Assembly: GCF_036786105.1 (NCBI RefSeq)
Contig: NZ_DAIQRQ010000025.1
Coordinates: 1-64,000 of the forward strand
Direction of reading: 5' to 3'
Length of the DNA: 64,000 nt
Origin: Ohtaekwangia sp036786105
GTDB lineage: Bacteria; Bacteroidota; Bacteroidia; Cytophagales; Cyclobacteriaceae
Shown: one piece after another, positions 22,858 to 31,257 of the stretch
How the letters are laid out: the number at the start of each line of letters is the position of its first letter
How positions within the stretch are numbered: the first letter of the stretch is position 1
The notes under the pieces: model-generated
What the model saw: only the letters and a program-made list of their open reading frames with translations
Told to the model about the DNA's origin: nothing
Database searches by the model: none
Translations under genes and position numbers: made by a program

Positions 22858-24750
22858 ATGAAATTGAATAAATATTTTGTTATCGATTTCGACAGCACCT
22901 TCACGAAAGTAGAAGCATTTGATGTACTGGCCGACATCTCTCTTCAGGATCATCCTGAAAAAGAAGAACGCAAAAAACAGATTATACGGATCACCAACCA
23001 GGGCATGGATGGCTCGATATCGTTTCGTGAGTCGTTGGAAAAAAGATTAAACCTGCTGGCCCCCAGTCAGCATCACTTGCCTGCGCTCATCAACAAACTG
23101 AAAGGCAGTGTATCCGAATCGTTCAAACGCAACAAGGAATTCTTTCAACAGTATTCCGACAACATCTATATTATCTCCAACGGCTTCAAAGAGTTTATTG
23201 AGCCGATCGTTACCGAGTTCGGTATAAAATCTGAAAATATACTCGCCAACGAATTTCGCTTTGACGACAATGGCAAAGTAATCGGCTTCGATACCGAGAA
23301 TCCATTATCAGCCAACGGCGGTAAAGTAACACAACTGAAAAAACTGAATCTCCCCGGAGATGTATATGTGATTGGCGATGGCTATACCGACTACGAGATC
23401 AAGCATGCCGGTCTTGCCAACAAGTTCTTTGCGTTCACTGAAAATGTAGAGCGTGAAAATGTGAAGAATAAAGCAGATCACATCACACCAAGCCTTGATG
23501 AGTTTTTATACCTCAATAAGCTCAACACGGCTATCTCCTATCCGAAGAATCGCATTAATGTGTTATTGCTGGAGAACGTTCACCCTGTAGCCGTAGAGTT
23601 GCTCCGCACCGAAGGCTTCAATGTGGAAACTTACCACGCAGCGATGACAGAGGAAGAGCTGATCCAGAAGATCAAGAATGTTTCTGTGTTGGGTATACGC
23701 TCTAAAACACAGGTAACAGCAAAAGTACTGGAGCACGCCAATCGCCTGATGGTGATCGGAGCGTTTTGTATCGGCACCAACCAGATCGACCTGAAAGAAG
23801 CAACAAAGCGCGGCATAGCCGTGTTTAATGCTCCGTTCAGCAACACGCGTTCGGTTGTTGAATTAGCTGTAGCAGAAATGATCATGCTGATGCGCAACAT
23901 CGTAGACAAATCGGCCAAGATGCACAAAGGTGTGTGGGACAAGTCTGCAAAAGGAAGTTTTGAAGTACGCGGCAAAAAACTCGGCCTCATCGGCTATGGA
24001 AATATAGGTACACAACTTTCCGTTATCGCGGAATCGCTCGGTATGAAAGTGCTGTACTACGACACTGAAGAAAAGCTGTCGCTTGGTAATGCCATCAAAT
24101 GCAAAACCCTGAATGAAGTATTGGAGCAGGCCGATGTTATATCGCTCCACGTAGATGGCCGTAAGGCAAACACCAATCTTATCGGTCCGAAGGAATTTGG
24201 TCTGATGAAGAAAGGTGTGATTTTCATTAACCTGAGCCGCGGCCATGTAGTAGATATACAGTCACTGCGCGAAAATATACTGAGCGGCAAAGTAGCGGGC
24301 TGCGCCATCGATGTGTTTCCATACGAACCGGTGAGCAACGATGAAGAGTTTATGAGCGAACTGCGCGGTTTACCGAATACGATTCTTACACCACACATTG
24401 GCGGTAGCACACTGGAAGCACAAGAGAACATCGGTAAATTTGTGCCCGGCAAAATGATGGACTATATCAACACGGGCAGTACATCCAACAGCGTAAATTT
24501 TCCGAACCTCACGTTGCCAATCCTGCAGGATGCACATCGTCTTATACACATTCATAATAACGTGCCGGGTATACTGGCGAAGATCAACCAGCTTCTGGCC
24601 GATCACGACATTAACATTGTAGGTCAATACCTGAAGACGAATGAATCTGTGGGATACGTTATCACAGATATTAACAAGCAATACGATAAAGAGGTGATCG
24701 CAAAACTCCGCGCTGTGGAGAACACGATCAAGTTCAGAGTGCTGTATTGA
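22858..24750 (+). CDS. SerB-SerA fusion: phosphoserine phosphatase (HAD) plus 3-phosphoglycerate dehydrogenase
   Basis: This 630-residue protein joins two enzymes of serine synthesis. Residues ~1-215 are a SerB-like HAD phosphatase: motif I FVIDFDSTFTKVEAFD, motif II with IISNGF, motif III with the lysine of GGKVTQLKKL, and motif IV GDGYTDYE. Residues ~225 to the end are an E. coli-type SerA. This part has the nucleotide motif GYGNIGTQL, catalytic Arg in LSRGHVVD, Glu in DVFPYEP and His in TPHIGGSTLEAQE, then a C-terminal ACT domain starting near HRLIHIHNNVPGILAKI. All catalytic residues I can check are present. The ACT domain suggests serine feedback inhibition. I use the ATG at 22858; a TTG eight codons upstream lies within the promoter. 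A terminator follows. Confidence 0.92.
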   Translation: MKLNKYFVIDFDSTFTKVEAFDVLADISLQDHPEKEERKKQIIRITNQGMDGSISFRESLEKRLNLLAPSQHHLPALINKLKGSVSESFKRNKEFFQQYSDNIYIISNGFKEFIEPIVTEFGIKSENILANEFRFDDNGKVIGFDTENPLSANGGKVTQLKKLNLPGDVYVIGDGYTDYEIKHAGLANKFFAFTENVERENVKNKADHITPSLDEFLYLNKLNTAISYPKNRINVLLLENVHPVAVELLRTEGFNVETYHAAMTEEELIQKIKNVSVLGIRSKTQVTAKVLEHANRLMVIGAFCIGTNQIDLKEATKRGIAVFNAPFSNTRSVVELAVAEMIMLMRNIVDKSAKMHKGVWDKSAKGSFEVRGKKLGLIGYGNIGTQLSVIAESLGMKVLYYDTEEKLSLGNAIKCKTLNEVLEQADVISLHVDGRKANTNLIGPKEFGLMKKGVIFINLSRGHVVDIQSLRENILSGKVAGCAIDVFPYEPVSNDEEFMSELRGLPNTILTPHIGGSTLEAQENIGKFVPGKMMDYINTGSTSNSVNFPNLTLPILQDAHRLIHIHNNVPGILAKINQLLADHDINIVGQYLKTNESVGYVITDINKQYDKEVIAKLRAVENTIKFRVLY

Positions 24751-24777
24751 TATACAGTATATCTCATTGCTATAAGA

Positions 24778-24808
24778 AACGCGCTGCAAATTGTAGCGCG
24801 TTTTTATT
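24778..24808 (+). terminator. Intrinsic terminator after SerB-SerA
   Basis: The stem AACGCGCT/AGCGCGTT with a nine-base loop (24778-24802) ends in a T run (24801-24805, then ATTTC). It lies 28 bases past the stop codon. Confidence 0.85.
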
Positions 24809-24828
24809 TCCCACAGAAGCAAACCGTT

Positions 24829-24894
24829 ATTGGTTACAGGTTAACCGTAACCAGACTCTTCCGGATAACGATTAACCTGTAACAGTTAACAGCG
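24829..24894. repeat. TTAACGATTAAC-type degenerate repeat
   Basis: The sequence ttggttacaggttaaccgta and then ggataacgattaacctgtaa followed by cagttaac belongs to the same family as 22577-22656. It starts just after the terminator. Confidence 0.55.
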
Positions 24895-25373
24895 CTCACA
24901 ACGCAGTGTGCTATATTTAATTTACTACTAGAGAAGATCGTGCTAAATGAAATGGCGGGCAGAAAATAAAAAACCCAATGGATTTGGTGAGGTGTTTCTG
25001 AACCCCATAAAGACAAGTTTTGAGCTGCCGTCAATCGCAACCTTCTTCTGTTAACCTGCTTTTTGGGCGAGGTCCCGATAAATATCGGGATGAGGCCTGA
25101 TTTTGGTTGAAAGCTTCGCTCGGTATTTGTTTAAATTGTTAGGTTCAGCAAACGTGTCCCAAATCCAAGGGTAATGCGAACTTAGGCAAAACACTTTTCC
25201 CTGCCAAGATTGATTAATAGTATTTTCTGCTACTTGCGCTAAAAGCCCTTCTCCAACGGTTACGTGCCATTTCAATCTTTAAATTGTTGTAAAAAATTGA
25301 TTTCATTTTTAGGGAACTTTTAATCTCAGGCAGAGGCTGTGTACAATTGTATACATTATTTTTACGGGCGATT
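24895..25373. other. Intergenic region with one doubtful small ORF
   Basis: This stretch of about 480 bases separates two plus-strand genes. A 74-codon frame on the minus strand (25051-25275, ATG start) encodes a Trp-rich, plausible-looking but unrecognised peptide, containing HYPWIWDTFAEPNNLNKY. It may be a gene remnant; I do not call it a gene. An inverted repeat CCCGATA-AA-TATCGGG lies at 25074-25089, inside that frame. Near 25341 there is a short AT-rich palindromic run GTACAATTGTATAC. Confidence 0.35.
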
Positions 25374-26447
25374 ATGAATCCTAAGATTAATTTTACGCCC
25401 GGTCCTTCACAACTTTACTTCACAGTAGAAGATCACGTACGCGCTGCTTTTCGCGATGGCATTCCCAGTATATCCCATCGCAGCAAACAGTATGAAGCAA
25501 TCTATAAAAAAGCCGCAGATGGCTTGCGCACCTTGCTCGGACTTCCCGCTAACTATCATGTACTGTTCACCGGATCAGCAAATGAGATTTGGGAGCGGAT
25601 CGTGCAAAATCTGGTGGAAGAAAGTTCGCTGCACTTTGTAAACGGATCATTCTCTAAACGTTTCTTCGAGATCGCGCAGCTTCTCAACAAAAAGCCGATC
25701 AAAATAGAAGTACCCATGGGACAAGGCTTTAATTCTTCCGTGGTAGTCCCGGCAGGAGTCGAACTCATCGGTGTTACGCATAACGAGACAAGCACCGGAG
25801 TTTGTCAGCCACCTGAATTTATATACAACCTTCGCGCGCAGAGACCCGATGCGCTCATTGCAGTAGATGCCGTGTCATCGCTGCCCTACCCTGACTTTGA
25901 TTACAATAAAGTAGATTCTGTTTTCTTCTCTGTGCAAAAAGGATTTGGCTTGCCAGCTGGTCTGGGTGTATGGCTGGTGAACGACCGTTGCATTGCAAAA
26001 GCAGAGCAGTTGCTGGCGAAAGGAATCTCGATCGGTTCATTTCACAGCATACCATCCCTCTACACGCACGCGCTTAAAAATCAGAATCCCGAAACTCCCA
26101 ATGTGCTTGGTATATATTTACTGGCCGAAGTAGTTGACGACATGATTCGCAGAGGCATCAGCACCATTCGGAAAGAAACGGAATATAAGGCAACGCTGCT
26201 ATACCAGGCACTTGAAAATCACAGCCTGTTAAAACCATTCGTACAGGATAAAAGCCTTCGGTCCAAGACGGTGATTGTAGCCGATTGTGGCGAGCATACG
26301 GAGAAAATCACGCAACTGCTCATCAGCAAAGGTATGCAGCCCGGCGATGGCTACGGATCGTTCAAGAAGACGCAACTGCGCTTTGCCAATTTCCCTACAC
26401 ATTCAAAAGAACAATACGAGCTCCTGGTGGATACCCTCGCAAATTAA
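25374..26447 (+). CDS. Class V aminotransferase, phosphoserine-aminotransferase-like
   Basis: This 357-residue PLP enzyme of fold type I, class V, opens with NFTPGPSQLYF. It has the nucleotide/PLP region FTGSANEIWERIV, the aspartate motif IAVDAVSSLPYPDFDY, and the Schiff-base lysine in FFSVQKGFGLPAGLG near residue 193. The C-terminal PGDGYGSFKKTQLRFANFP resembles the SerC end. Its position directly after the SerB-SerA fusion makes the missing serine-pathway step, SerC, the best guess. It could also be an alanine-glyoxylate type enzyme. The ATG at 25374 is used; an upstream TTG is in frame. Confidence 0.7.
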   Translation: MNPKINFTPGPSQLYFTVEDHVRAAFRDGIPSISHRSKQYEAIYKKAADGLRTLLGLPANYHVLFTGSANEIWERIVQNLVEESSLHFVNGSFSKRFFEIAQLLNKKPIKIEVPMGQGFNSSVVVPAGVELIGVTHNETSTGVCQPPEFIYNLRAQRPDALIAVDAVSSLPYPDFDYNKVDSVFFSVQKGFGLPAGLGVWLVNDRCIAKAEQLLAKGISIGSFHSIPSLYTHALKNQNPETPNVLGIYLLAEVVDDMIRRGISTIRKETEYKATLLYQALENHSLLKPFVQDKSLRSKTVIVADCGEHTEKITQLLISKGMQPGDGYGSFKKTQLRFANFPTHSKEQYELLVDTLAN

Positions 26448-26560
26448 TGCCGTAGCGTTGGCATATAGTCGCGGAGATGCTATATCTTGCAGACTAAATT
26501 CCCCCATTTAAACCTTCGTTTTGAACTTTTGTCTAACATCCGATATCCACCAATCTCTAC

Positions 26561-27097
26561 TTGGAAGATAAAGAGCTTTTAGAAAAAATCCGGAACGCAG
26601 ACACGCGGAATTATGGGTTTAACCTGTTGGTGAGGGTCTATCAGCAACGGGTGTACTGGCACATCCGAAAAATGGTGATCGACCATGACGATGCCGATGA
26701 TGTAACCCAGGAAGTATTCATCAAGATACACAAGAACATCGACAATTTTCGGGAAGACTCCCAACTCTATACCTGGATCTATCGCATTGCCACCAACGAA
26801 TGCCTGAGTTTCCTTCAGCGTAAAAAACGCAGATTCTTTCTTCCCATTGCCGATGTCTCCAAAGAACTTAGTGCGAAACTGGACAGCTCTTCGCACGTTT
26901 CAGGAGATGAAATACAATTGAAGCTGCAAAAGGCATTGTTAAAGCTGCCCGATAAGCAACGGGTGGTTTTTAACTTGAAATATTTTGAAGATATGTCGTA
27001 CGAGGAGATTGCAGCCATCACCAACACCAGCGTAGGTGCGTTGAAGGCAAGCTATCACCATGCGGTGAAGAAAATCGAAGATTTCCTTTCTGCATAA
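26561..27097 (+). CDS. ECF RNA polymerase sigma factor
   Basis: This 178-residue protein has sigma-70 regions 2 and 4 only, as in extracytoplasmic-function sigma factors. Region 2 includes DDADDVTQEVFIKIHKNIDNF and YTWIYRIATNECLSFLQRKK. Region 4 is LPDKQRVVFNLKYFEDMSYE followed by EIAAITNTSVGALKASYHHAVKK. No ATG precedes the first conserved residues, so the TTG at 26561 is the only start I can support. It is followed after 37 bases by a one-helix protein, then by a periplasmic protein: the classic sigma/anti-sigma/sensor layout. Confidence 0.92.
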   Translation: MEDKELLEKIRNADTRNYGFNLLVRVYQQRVYWHIRKMVIDHDDADDVTQEVFIKIHKNIDNFREDSQLYTWIYRIATNECLSFLQRKKRRFFLPIADVSKELSAKLDSSSHVSGDEIQLKLQKALLKLPDKQRVVFNLKYFEDMSYEEIAAITNTSVGALKASYHHAVKKIEDFLSA

Positions 27098-27134
27098 TTA
27101 AACTTTTAAGAATTTCTAAAGTCGAAGAAGTAAC

Positions 27135-27545
27135 ATGAAACTTGAAGACCTGCCGAAAAAAGAGATTTTCACCGTACCTGACGGGTACTTTGATAAGCTT
27201 CCGGGCATTATCCAGGCTCGTGTTGCCAAAGGGCAATCTGCGCGCCCGGCGATGCGCTATACACTTCAATATGCTATTCCAGTTGTAGCCTTGATCGCGG
27301 TCGGCATCTTCTGGATCATCACCATTTCTACTCCTACTACACCGGAAGAAATGCTGGCGGAGATACATACTACAGACCTGGTGGCATACCTGGACGATGC
27401 CGATATTTCTACGGATGAGCTGATCGATCACACGGTATTGGATGAACAGGATGCTGCCGCCATTGAGTCGGCTGTATATGGCTACCAGCTCGACCAGGAA
27501 ACACTGGACATAATAACAGACGAAATAGATTTAAATAATTTGTAA
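27135..27545 (+). CDS. Putative anti-sigma factor, one membrane helix
   Basis: This 136-residue protein has a short cytoplasmic part with the motif EIFTVPDGYFDKLPGIIQ, which I know from Bacteroidota proteins encoded after ECF sigma factors. A transmembrane helix follows (YAIPVVALIAVGIFWIITI, about residues 49-68). The outside part is acidic (about residues 75-136). I see no zinc-binding (ZAS) motif HxxxCxxC. Its stop overlaps the start of the next gene by one base (TAATG). The role as an anti-sigma factor is inferred from position and topology. Confidence 0.6.
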   Translation: MKLEDLPKKEIFTVPDGYFDKLPGIIQARVAKGQSARPAMRYTLQYAIPVVALIAVGIFWIITISTPTTPEEMLAEIHTTDLVAYLDDADISTDELIDHTVLDEQDAAAIESAVYGYQLDQETLDIITDEIDLNNL

Positions 27546-28060
27546 TGAAGATATTAACCAACATCGTTGTATTACTGTTATTGTCGGCACCGCTGTTTGC
27601 GCAGGATGACGACATACAACAGGAACAAGACCCGCAGGTTAAACAAAAGATACAGGCTGCGCGCGTAGCCTATATAACCGATCAGTTAGGACTCACACCA
27701 GGCGAAGCCGAAAAATTCTGGCCGGTATACCGCGAGTTCTCCGAGAAACGTCAGCAGCTGTTAAAGCAGTATCGTCAGGCCAAGCGCAATCCTGATCCCA
27801 GTAAATCTACCGAACAGAATGATAAAGACCTGGTGGAGATGGGCCTGAAAGTAAAGCAACAGGAAGTAGACCTGGAGAAAGAGTATTCTGACAAACTTCT
27901 AAAAGTGATCTCTGCACAAAAGTTACGATCGTTACCAGATGCTGAAAAAAGATTCAGGCAAATGATCCTGGATCAGATACAACGCAGACAAGGCATGCAG
28001 GAAAGACGCGAGAAGATGCGCGACCGCCAACAACAACGACTGCAGCAGCGAAACAATTAA
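27545..28060 (+). CDS. Spy/CpxP-like periplasmic protein
   Basis: This 171-residue exported protein has a signal peptide (residues 1-19, cleaved after LFA). The mature part is entirely helical, charged and Gln/Arg-rich. DQLGLTPGEAEKFWPVYREF matches the LTPxQxxxF-type segments found in Spy/CpxP and in periplasmic metal or stress sensors. The last 40 residues are Arg/Gln-rich (RQGMQERREKMRDRQQQRLQ). With the ECF sigma factor and putative anti-sigma factor it forms an envelope-stress-like triad. It could sense damaged protein or metal outside the cell. Confidence 0.6.
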   Translation: MKILTNIVVLLLLSAPLFAQDDDIQQEQDPQVKQKIQAARVAYITDQLGLTPGEAEKFWPVYREFSEKRQQLLKQYRQAKRNPDPSKSTEQNDKDLVEMGLKVKQQEVDLEKEYSDKLLKVISAQKLRSLPDAEKRFRQMILDQIQRRQGMQERREKMRDRQQQRLQQRNN

Positions 28061-28120
28061 TCTGGTAGTAACGCCGGTTGCGCTTACCACTACCATCAAT
28101 CTCCGCAGCTGGCAATCCTG

Positions 28121-29053
28121 ATGAAGTTAAAGACCCTTACCCTCCTCTGTACAATAACTTGCACTGCGCTCTTCGCGCAAGACAGGAATGCTATACTTCC
28201 GGATAGCGATTCGCTGCTCACCTATACCGATTCGCTCAACGTATTTGCGCTCATCGACAGCCTGCTGCAGATGAATGATATTGCCGGCTCTCAGCTGGCT
28301 GTACGCGTAGGCTATAACAGCAACGTAATGTCTGCAGGCCGTACATTGGGTATTGAGAACTTTGGTCTTGCACCTGGTATTTCCTATTATCATACGTCAG
28401 GCCTTTACGCCGATGTTACCGGCTATTGGAGCAAAGACTTTAAACCCTCGTATTACCTTACCGTAGGCTCTGTCGGTTACATGTATACTTTCTCCAAACG
28501 ATTTTCGGCCATGGCCAACTACGATCACTACTTCTATTCTGAAACCGGCGATGATGTATATATACCGTACAAGAATACGCTGTCTGTAACACCAATACTC
28601 GAATTCAAACCTGTATCGCTCTCGATAAATTACTCGTATTACTTTGGCGATACACATGTTCACCGCATCATGCCGGGATTAAGTATCTCCTTGCAAAAGC
28701 ATAACTGGAAAGGCATCGACCGCATCAGTATTATGCCCTCATTCTTTGCGTTGTTTGGCAATGAAGTAATTTCAGAGATTCAATACCCGGAGACTCTTCG
28801 CGAGCTTATCCGCAGGATCAGGCAGGGATTGCCGTGGTATGAAGTTATTAATCACAACGAATTTGGTATTCTCAACTACATGATCAGTGCACCCCTCAGC
28901 GTAAGTTACAAGAAGTGGAGTTTTACCTTTACCTATAGCTACAATATACCCAAAGCACTTCCCGGAGAAACACTCACCTACTCTGAAAGCAGCTACCTCT
29001 CCGGCAGCCTTACTTATTTTATCGACCTGCGGCCACATAAAACAGGTTTGTAA
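28121..29053 (+). CDS. Putative outer-membrane beta-barrel protein
   Basis: This 310-residue protein has a signal peptide ending near LFAQD (residue 20). From about residue 60 the rest shows alternating aromatic/hydrophobic strands with Gly-Tyr turns, such as GVGYMYTF-type and SINYSYYFG-type repeats. That fits an outer-membrane beta-barrel. The C-terminal strand (GSLTYFIDLRPHKTGL) does not end in Phe. I recognise no family. It lies 60 bases after the Spy-like gene and 47 bases before the M1 peptidase, all on the same strand. It may belong to the same operon. Confidence 0.55.
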   Translation: MKLKTLTLLCTITCTALFAQDRNAILPDSDSLLTYTDSLNVFALIDSLLQMNDIAGSQLAVRVGYNSNVMSAGRTLGIENFGLAPGISYYHTSGLYADVTGYWSKDFKPSYYLTVGSVGYMYTFSKRFSAMANYDHYFYSETGDDVYIPYKNTLSVTPILEFKPVSLSINYSYYFGDTHVHRIMPGLSISLQKHNWKGIDRISIMPSFFALFGNEVISEIQYPETLRELIRRIRQGLPWYEVINHNEFGILNYMISAPLSVSYKKWSFTFTYSYNIPKALPGETLTYSESSYLSGSLTYFIDLRPHKTGL

Positions 29054-29100
29054 TATTGAAGTCTTTGAATATTTTGCCTGATAATCATTAACCAAACATC

Positions 29101-30975
29101 ATGCAGTATTGCAAGAAACTTCTTTTAGCGGTTCTCGTGTTGGGCACCTCGTATATGCCGGGCATTGCACAGGACTACCGCTGGCAACAACGGGTAGAGT
29201 ATAGTATGGATGTACACCTCGATGTAAGAACTCACCATGTTACCGGTACTCAAAAACTAACTTATTACAACAATTCGAAGGATACACTTTCTAAAGTTTA
29301 CTACCATCTTTACTTCAACGCCTTTCAGCCGGGAAGTATGATGGACGTTCGCTCACGCAACATTGCTGATCCTGATCCCCGTGTAAAAGATCGCATCTCC
29401 AAATTGAAAGACGATGAGATCGGATATCAGCACATCCTCGCATTGAAACAGGATGGGAAAGATGCTCAATATCGTGTAGACGGCACAGTGCTTGAAGTAA
29501 ACTTACCGAAGCCGATCCTTCCGGGAGCCAAGACGGTATTCGACATGAAGTTCGAATCGCAGGTGCCGATACAGGTCAGACGTTCGGGCCGCAACAACAA
29601 GGAAGGTATAGCGTACTCCATGACACAGTGGTATCCCAAAATGGCAGAATATGATTTTCGCGGATGGCATGCATATCAATATGTAGCACGCGAGTTTCAC
29701 GGGGTGTGGGGAGACTTTGATGTGAAAATCACCATCGATCCTACTTTTATTCTCGCCGGTACCGGTAAACTCGTCAATGCCGACAAGATCGGTTATGGAT
29801 ATGAAAAAACAGGTACCACGGTGAAGCGTGCCGATGGCGAGCTCACCTGGAACTTCGTAGCCAAAAATGTTATTGACTTCGCATGGGCAGCCGATCCTGA
29901 TTATATACACGATCGTGCACAAGTACCCAACGGGCCGGAGCTGCATTTCTTCTACCAGAAGAACGACAAGATCATAGACAACTGGAAGAAGATGGAAAGC
30001 TACGCCGTAAAGCACTTTGAATTTATGAGCTCCACCTTCGGTAAATATCCTTACGAAAGCTACTCCATCATACAAGGTGGCGATGGCGGTATGGAGTATC
30101 CGATGTGTACGCTGATACTCGGAGAAGGAACCTTTGGCGGACTGGTGGGTGTGATGTCGCACGAAGCCGCGCATAGCTGGTACCAGGGCGTATTGGCCTC
30201 CAATGAATCGCTATATCCGTGGATCGATGAAGGCTTCACCGATTTTGCAAGCCAGGAATCAGAAGCGTTGCTTTTCAATACACCCATGAGCGATGCACAT
30301 ACGGGAAGCTATAATTCATACTTCAACCTCATCAAGCGAGGACTGCAGGAACCGATCAGTCAGCATTCCGATCACTACAACACCAACACTGCCTATAGCA
30401 CTGCTGCCTATTCAATGGGTACTGTGTTCCTGCATCAATTAAAGTATATCATGGGCGAAGATAATTTTTACAAAGGCATGCGCCTGTACTACAACAGCTG
30501 GAAATTCAAACATCCGGAGCCGAATGATTTTATTCGTGTAATGGAGAAAGTATCCGGTCTGCAACTGAAATGGTATATGAGCTACTGGGTGAATACAACC
30601 AAGAAGATAGACTACAGTATCAAGACCGTATTGGAGAAAGACGGCAATACCTTTGTAACACTGGAGCGCCTCGGCGATTTCCCGATGCCGGTTGATCTGG
30701 TGGTGACCTATAAAGATGGCAGCAAAGAATTATACTATATACCATTGAATGAAACGCTGGGTGGTAAACCTGCAGAAGATAAGACAGTGAAGCGTGTTGA
30801 CCTGGACGAATGGCCGTGGGTAAATCCATCCTATACCGCGCAGATCAATCGTAAGGCCAGCGACATCGCGACCATTGAAATTGACCCAAGCCAACGCATG
30901 GCCGACATTGAGCGAAAGAACAACAGCGTAGATATATCGCAGGGATTGAAGGCCTATCAGAATACTACTAAATAA
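29101..30975 (+). CDS. M1-family metallopeptidase
   Basis: This 624-residue exported zinc aminopeptidase has a signal peptide ending near residue 24 (PGIAQ). The zinc site is HEAAHSW (near residue 351), and the third ligand is the glutamate in IDEGFTDFAS, 18 residues on. The substrate-recognition motif appears as GGMEYP (near residue 330), in place of the classic GAMEN. M1 enzymes of this short form with an exported N-terminal beta domain are common in Bacteroidota and presumably trim peptides in the periplasm. The C-terminal ~150 residues form the beta-sandwich/helical tail. Confidence 0.9.
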   Translation: MQYCKKLLLAVLVLGTSYMPGIAQDYRWQQRVEYSMDVHLDVRTHHVTGTQKLTYYNNSKDTLSKVYYHLYFNAFQPGSMMDVRSRNIADPDPRVKDRISKLKDDEIGYQHILALKQDGKDAQYRVDGTVLEVNLPKPILPGAKTVFDMKFESQVPIQVRRSGRNNKEGIAYSMTQWYPKMAEYDFRGWHAYQYVAREFHGVWGDFDVKITIDPTFILAGTGKLVNADKIGYGYEKTGTTVKRADGELTWNFVAKNVIDFAWAADPDYIHDRAQVPNGPELHFFYQKNDKIIDNWKKMESYAVKHFEFMSSTFGKYPYESYSIIQGGDGGMEYPMCTLILGEGTFGGLVGVMSHEAAHSWYQGVLASNESLYPWIDEGFTDFASQESEALLFNTPMSDAHTGSYNSYFNLIKRGLQEPISQHSDHYNTNTAYSTAAYSMGTVFLHQLKYIMGEDNFYKGMRLYYNSWKFKHPEPNDFIRVMEKVSGLQLKWYMSYWVNTTKKIDYSIKTVLEKDGNTFVTLERLGDFPMPVDLVVTYKDGSKELYYIPLNETLGGKPAEDKTVKRVDLDEWPWVNPSYTAQINRKASDIATIEIDPSQRMADIERKNNSVDISQGLKAYQNTTK

Positions 30976-31257
30976 GTTAACCGTTACACGTTAATTGTTA
31001 TTCGTGAGCCTGAAATCAGGAAGACACAGAGAAACCTTTGTGTAACTTTGTGTCTTCTTTGCGTTTCTTTGTGCAACTGGATTTTTGTTTTCCACAGAAT
31101 AAACCTGAACCATCGACACACACAACTTCACCTCCACACTTTCCAGCAGCCTGAAGCCTGAAGCCCATCTTCTCTCCTGCAACTCCCGCACACAACGCGC
31201 ATCTAGTAGCTAGCAGCTCACAGCTTTTTCCTAAATTACAGCGCTTAATTTTTACGT
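30976..31257. repeat. Intergenic region carrying three repeat families
   Basis: No gene is seen. A TTAACGATTAAC-type copy sits at 30975-31004 (gttaaccgttacacgttaat). A word series of CTTTGTGT type runs at 31021-31080 (gaaacctttgtgtaactttg, then tgtcttctttgcgtttcttt). AGCTAGCAGC-type words sit at 31142-31226 (catctagtagctagcagctc). The three types lie side by side without a spacer gene. Confidence 0.5.

Noticed and set aside
25051..25275. A 74-codon minus-strand frame with a Trp-rich product
   Set aside because: It looks slightly protein-like but has no known family and contains an inverted repeat. I kept it only as a note within the intergenic entry.
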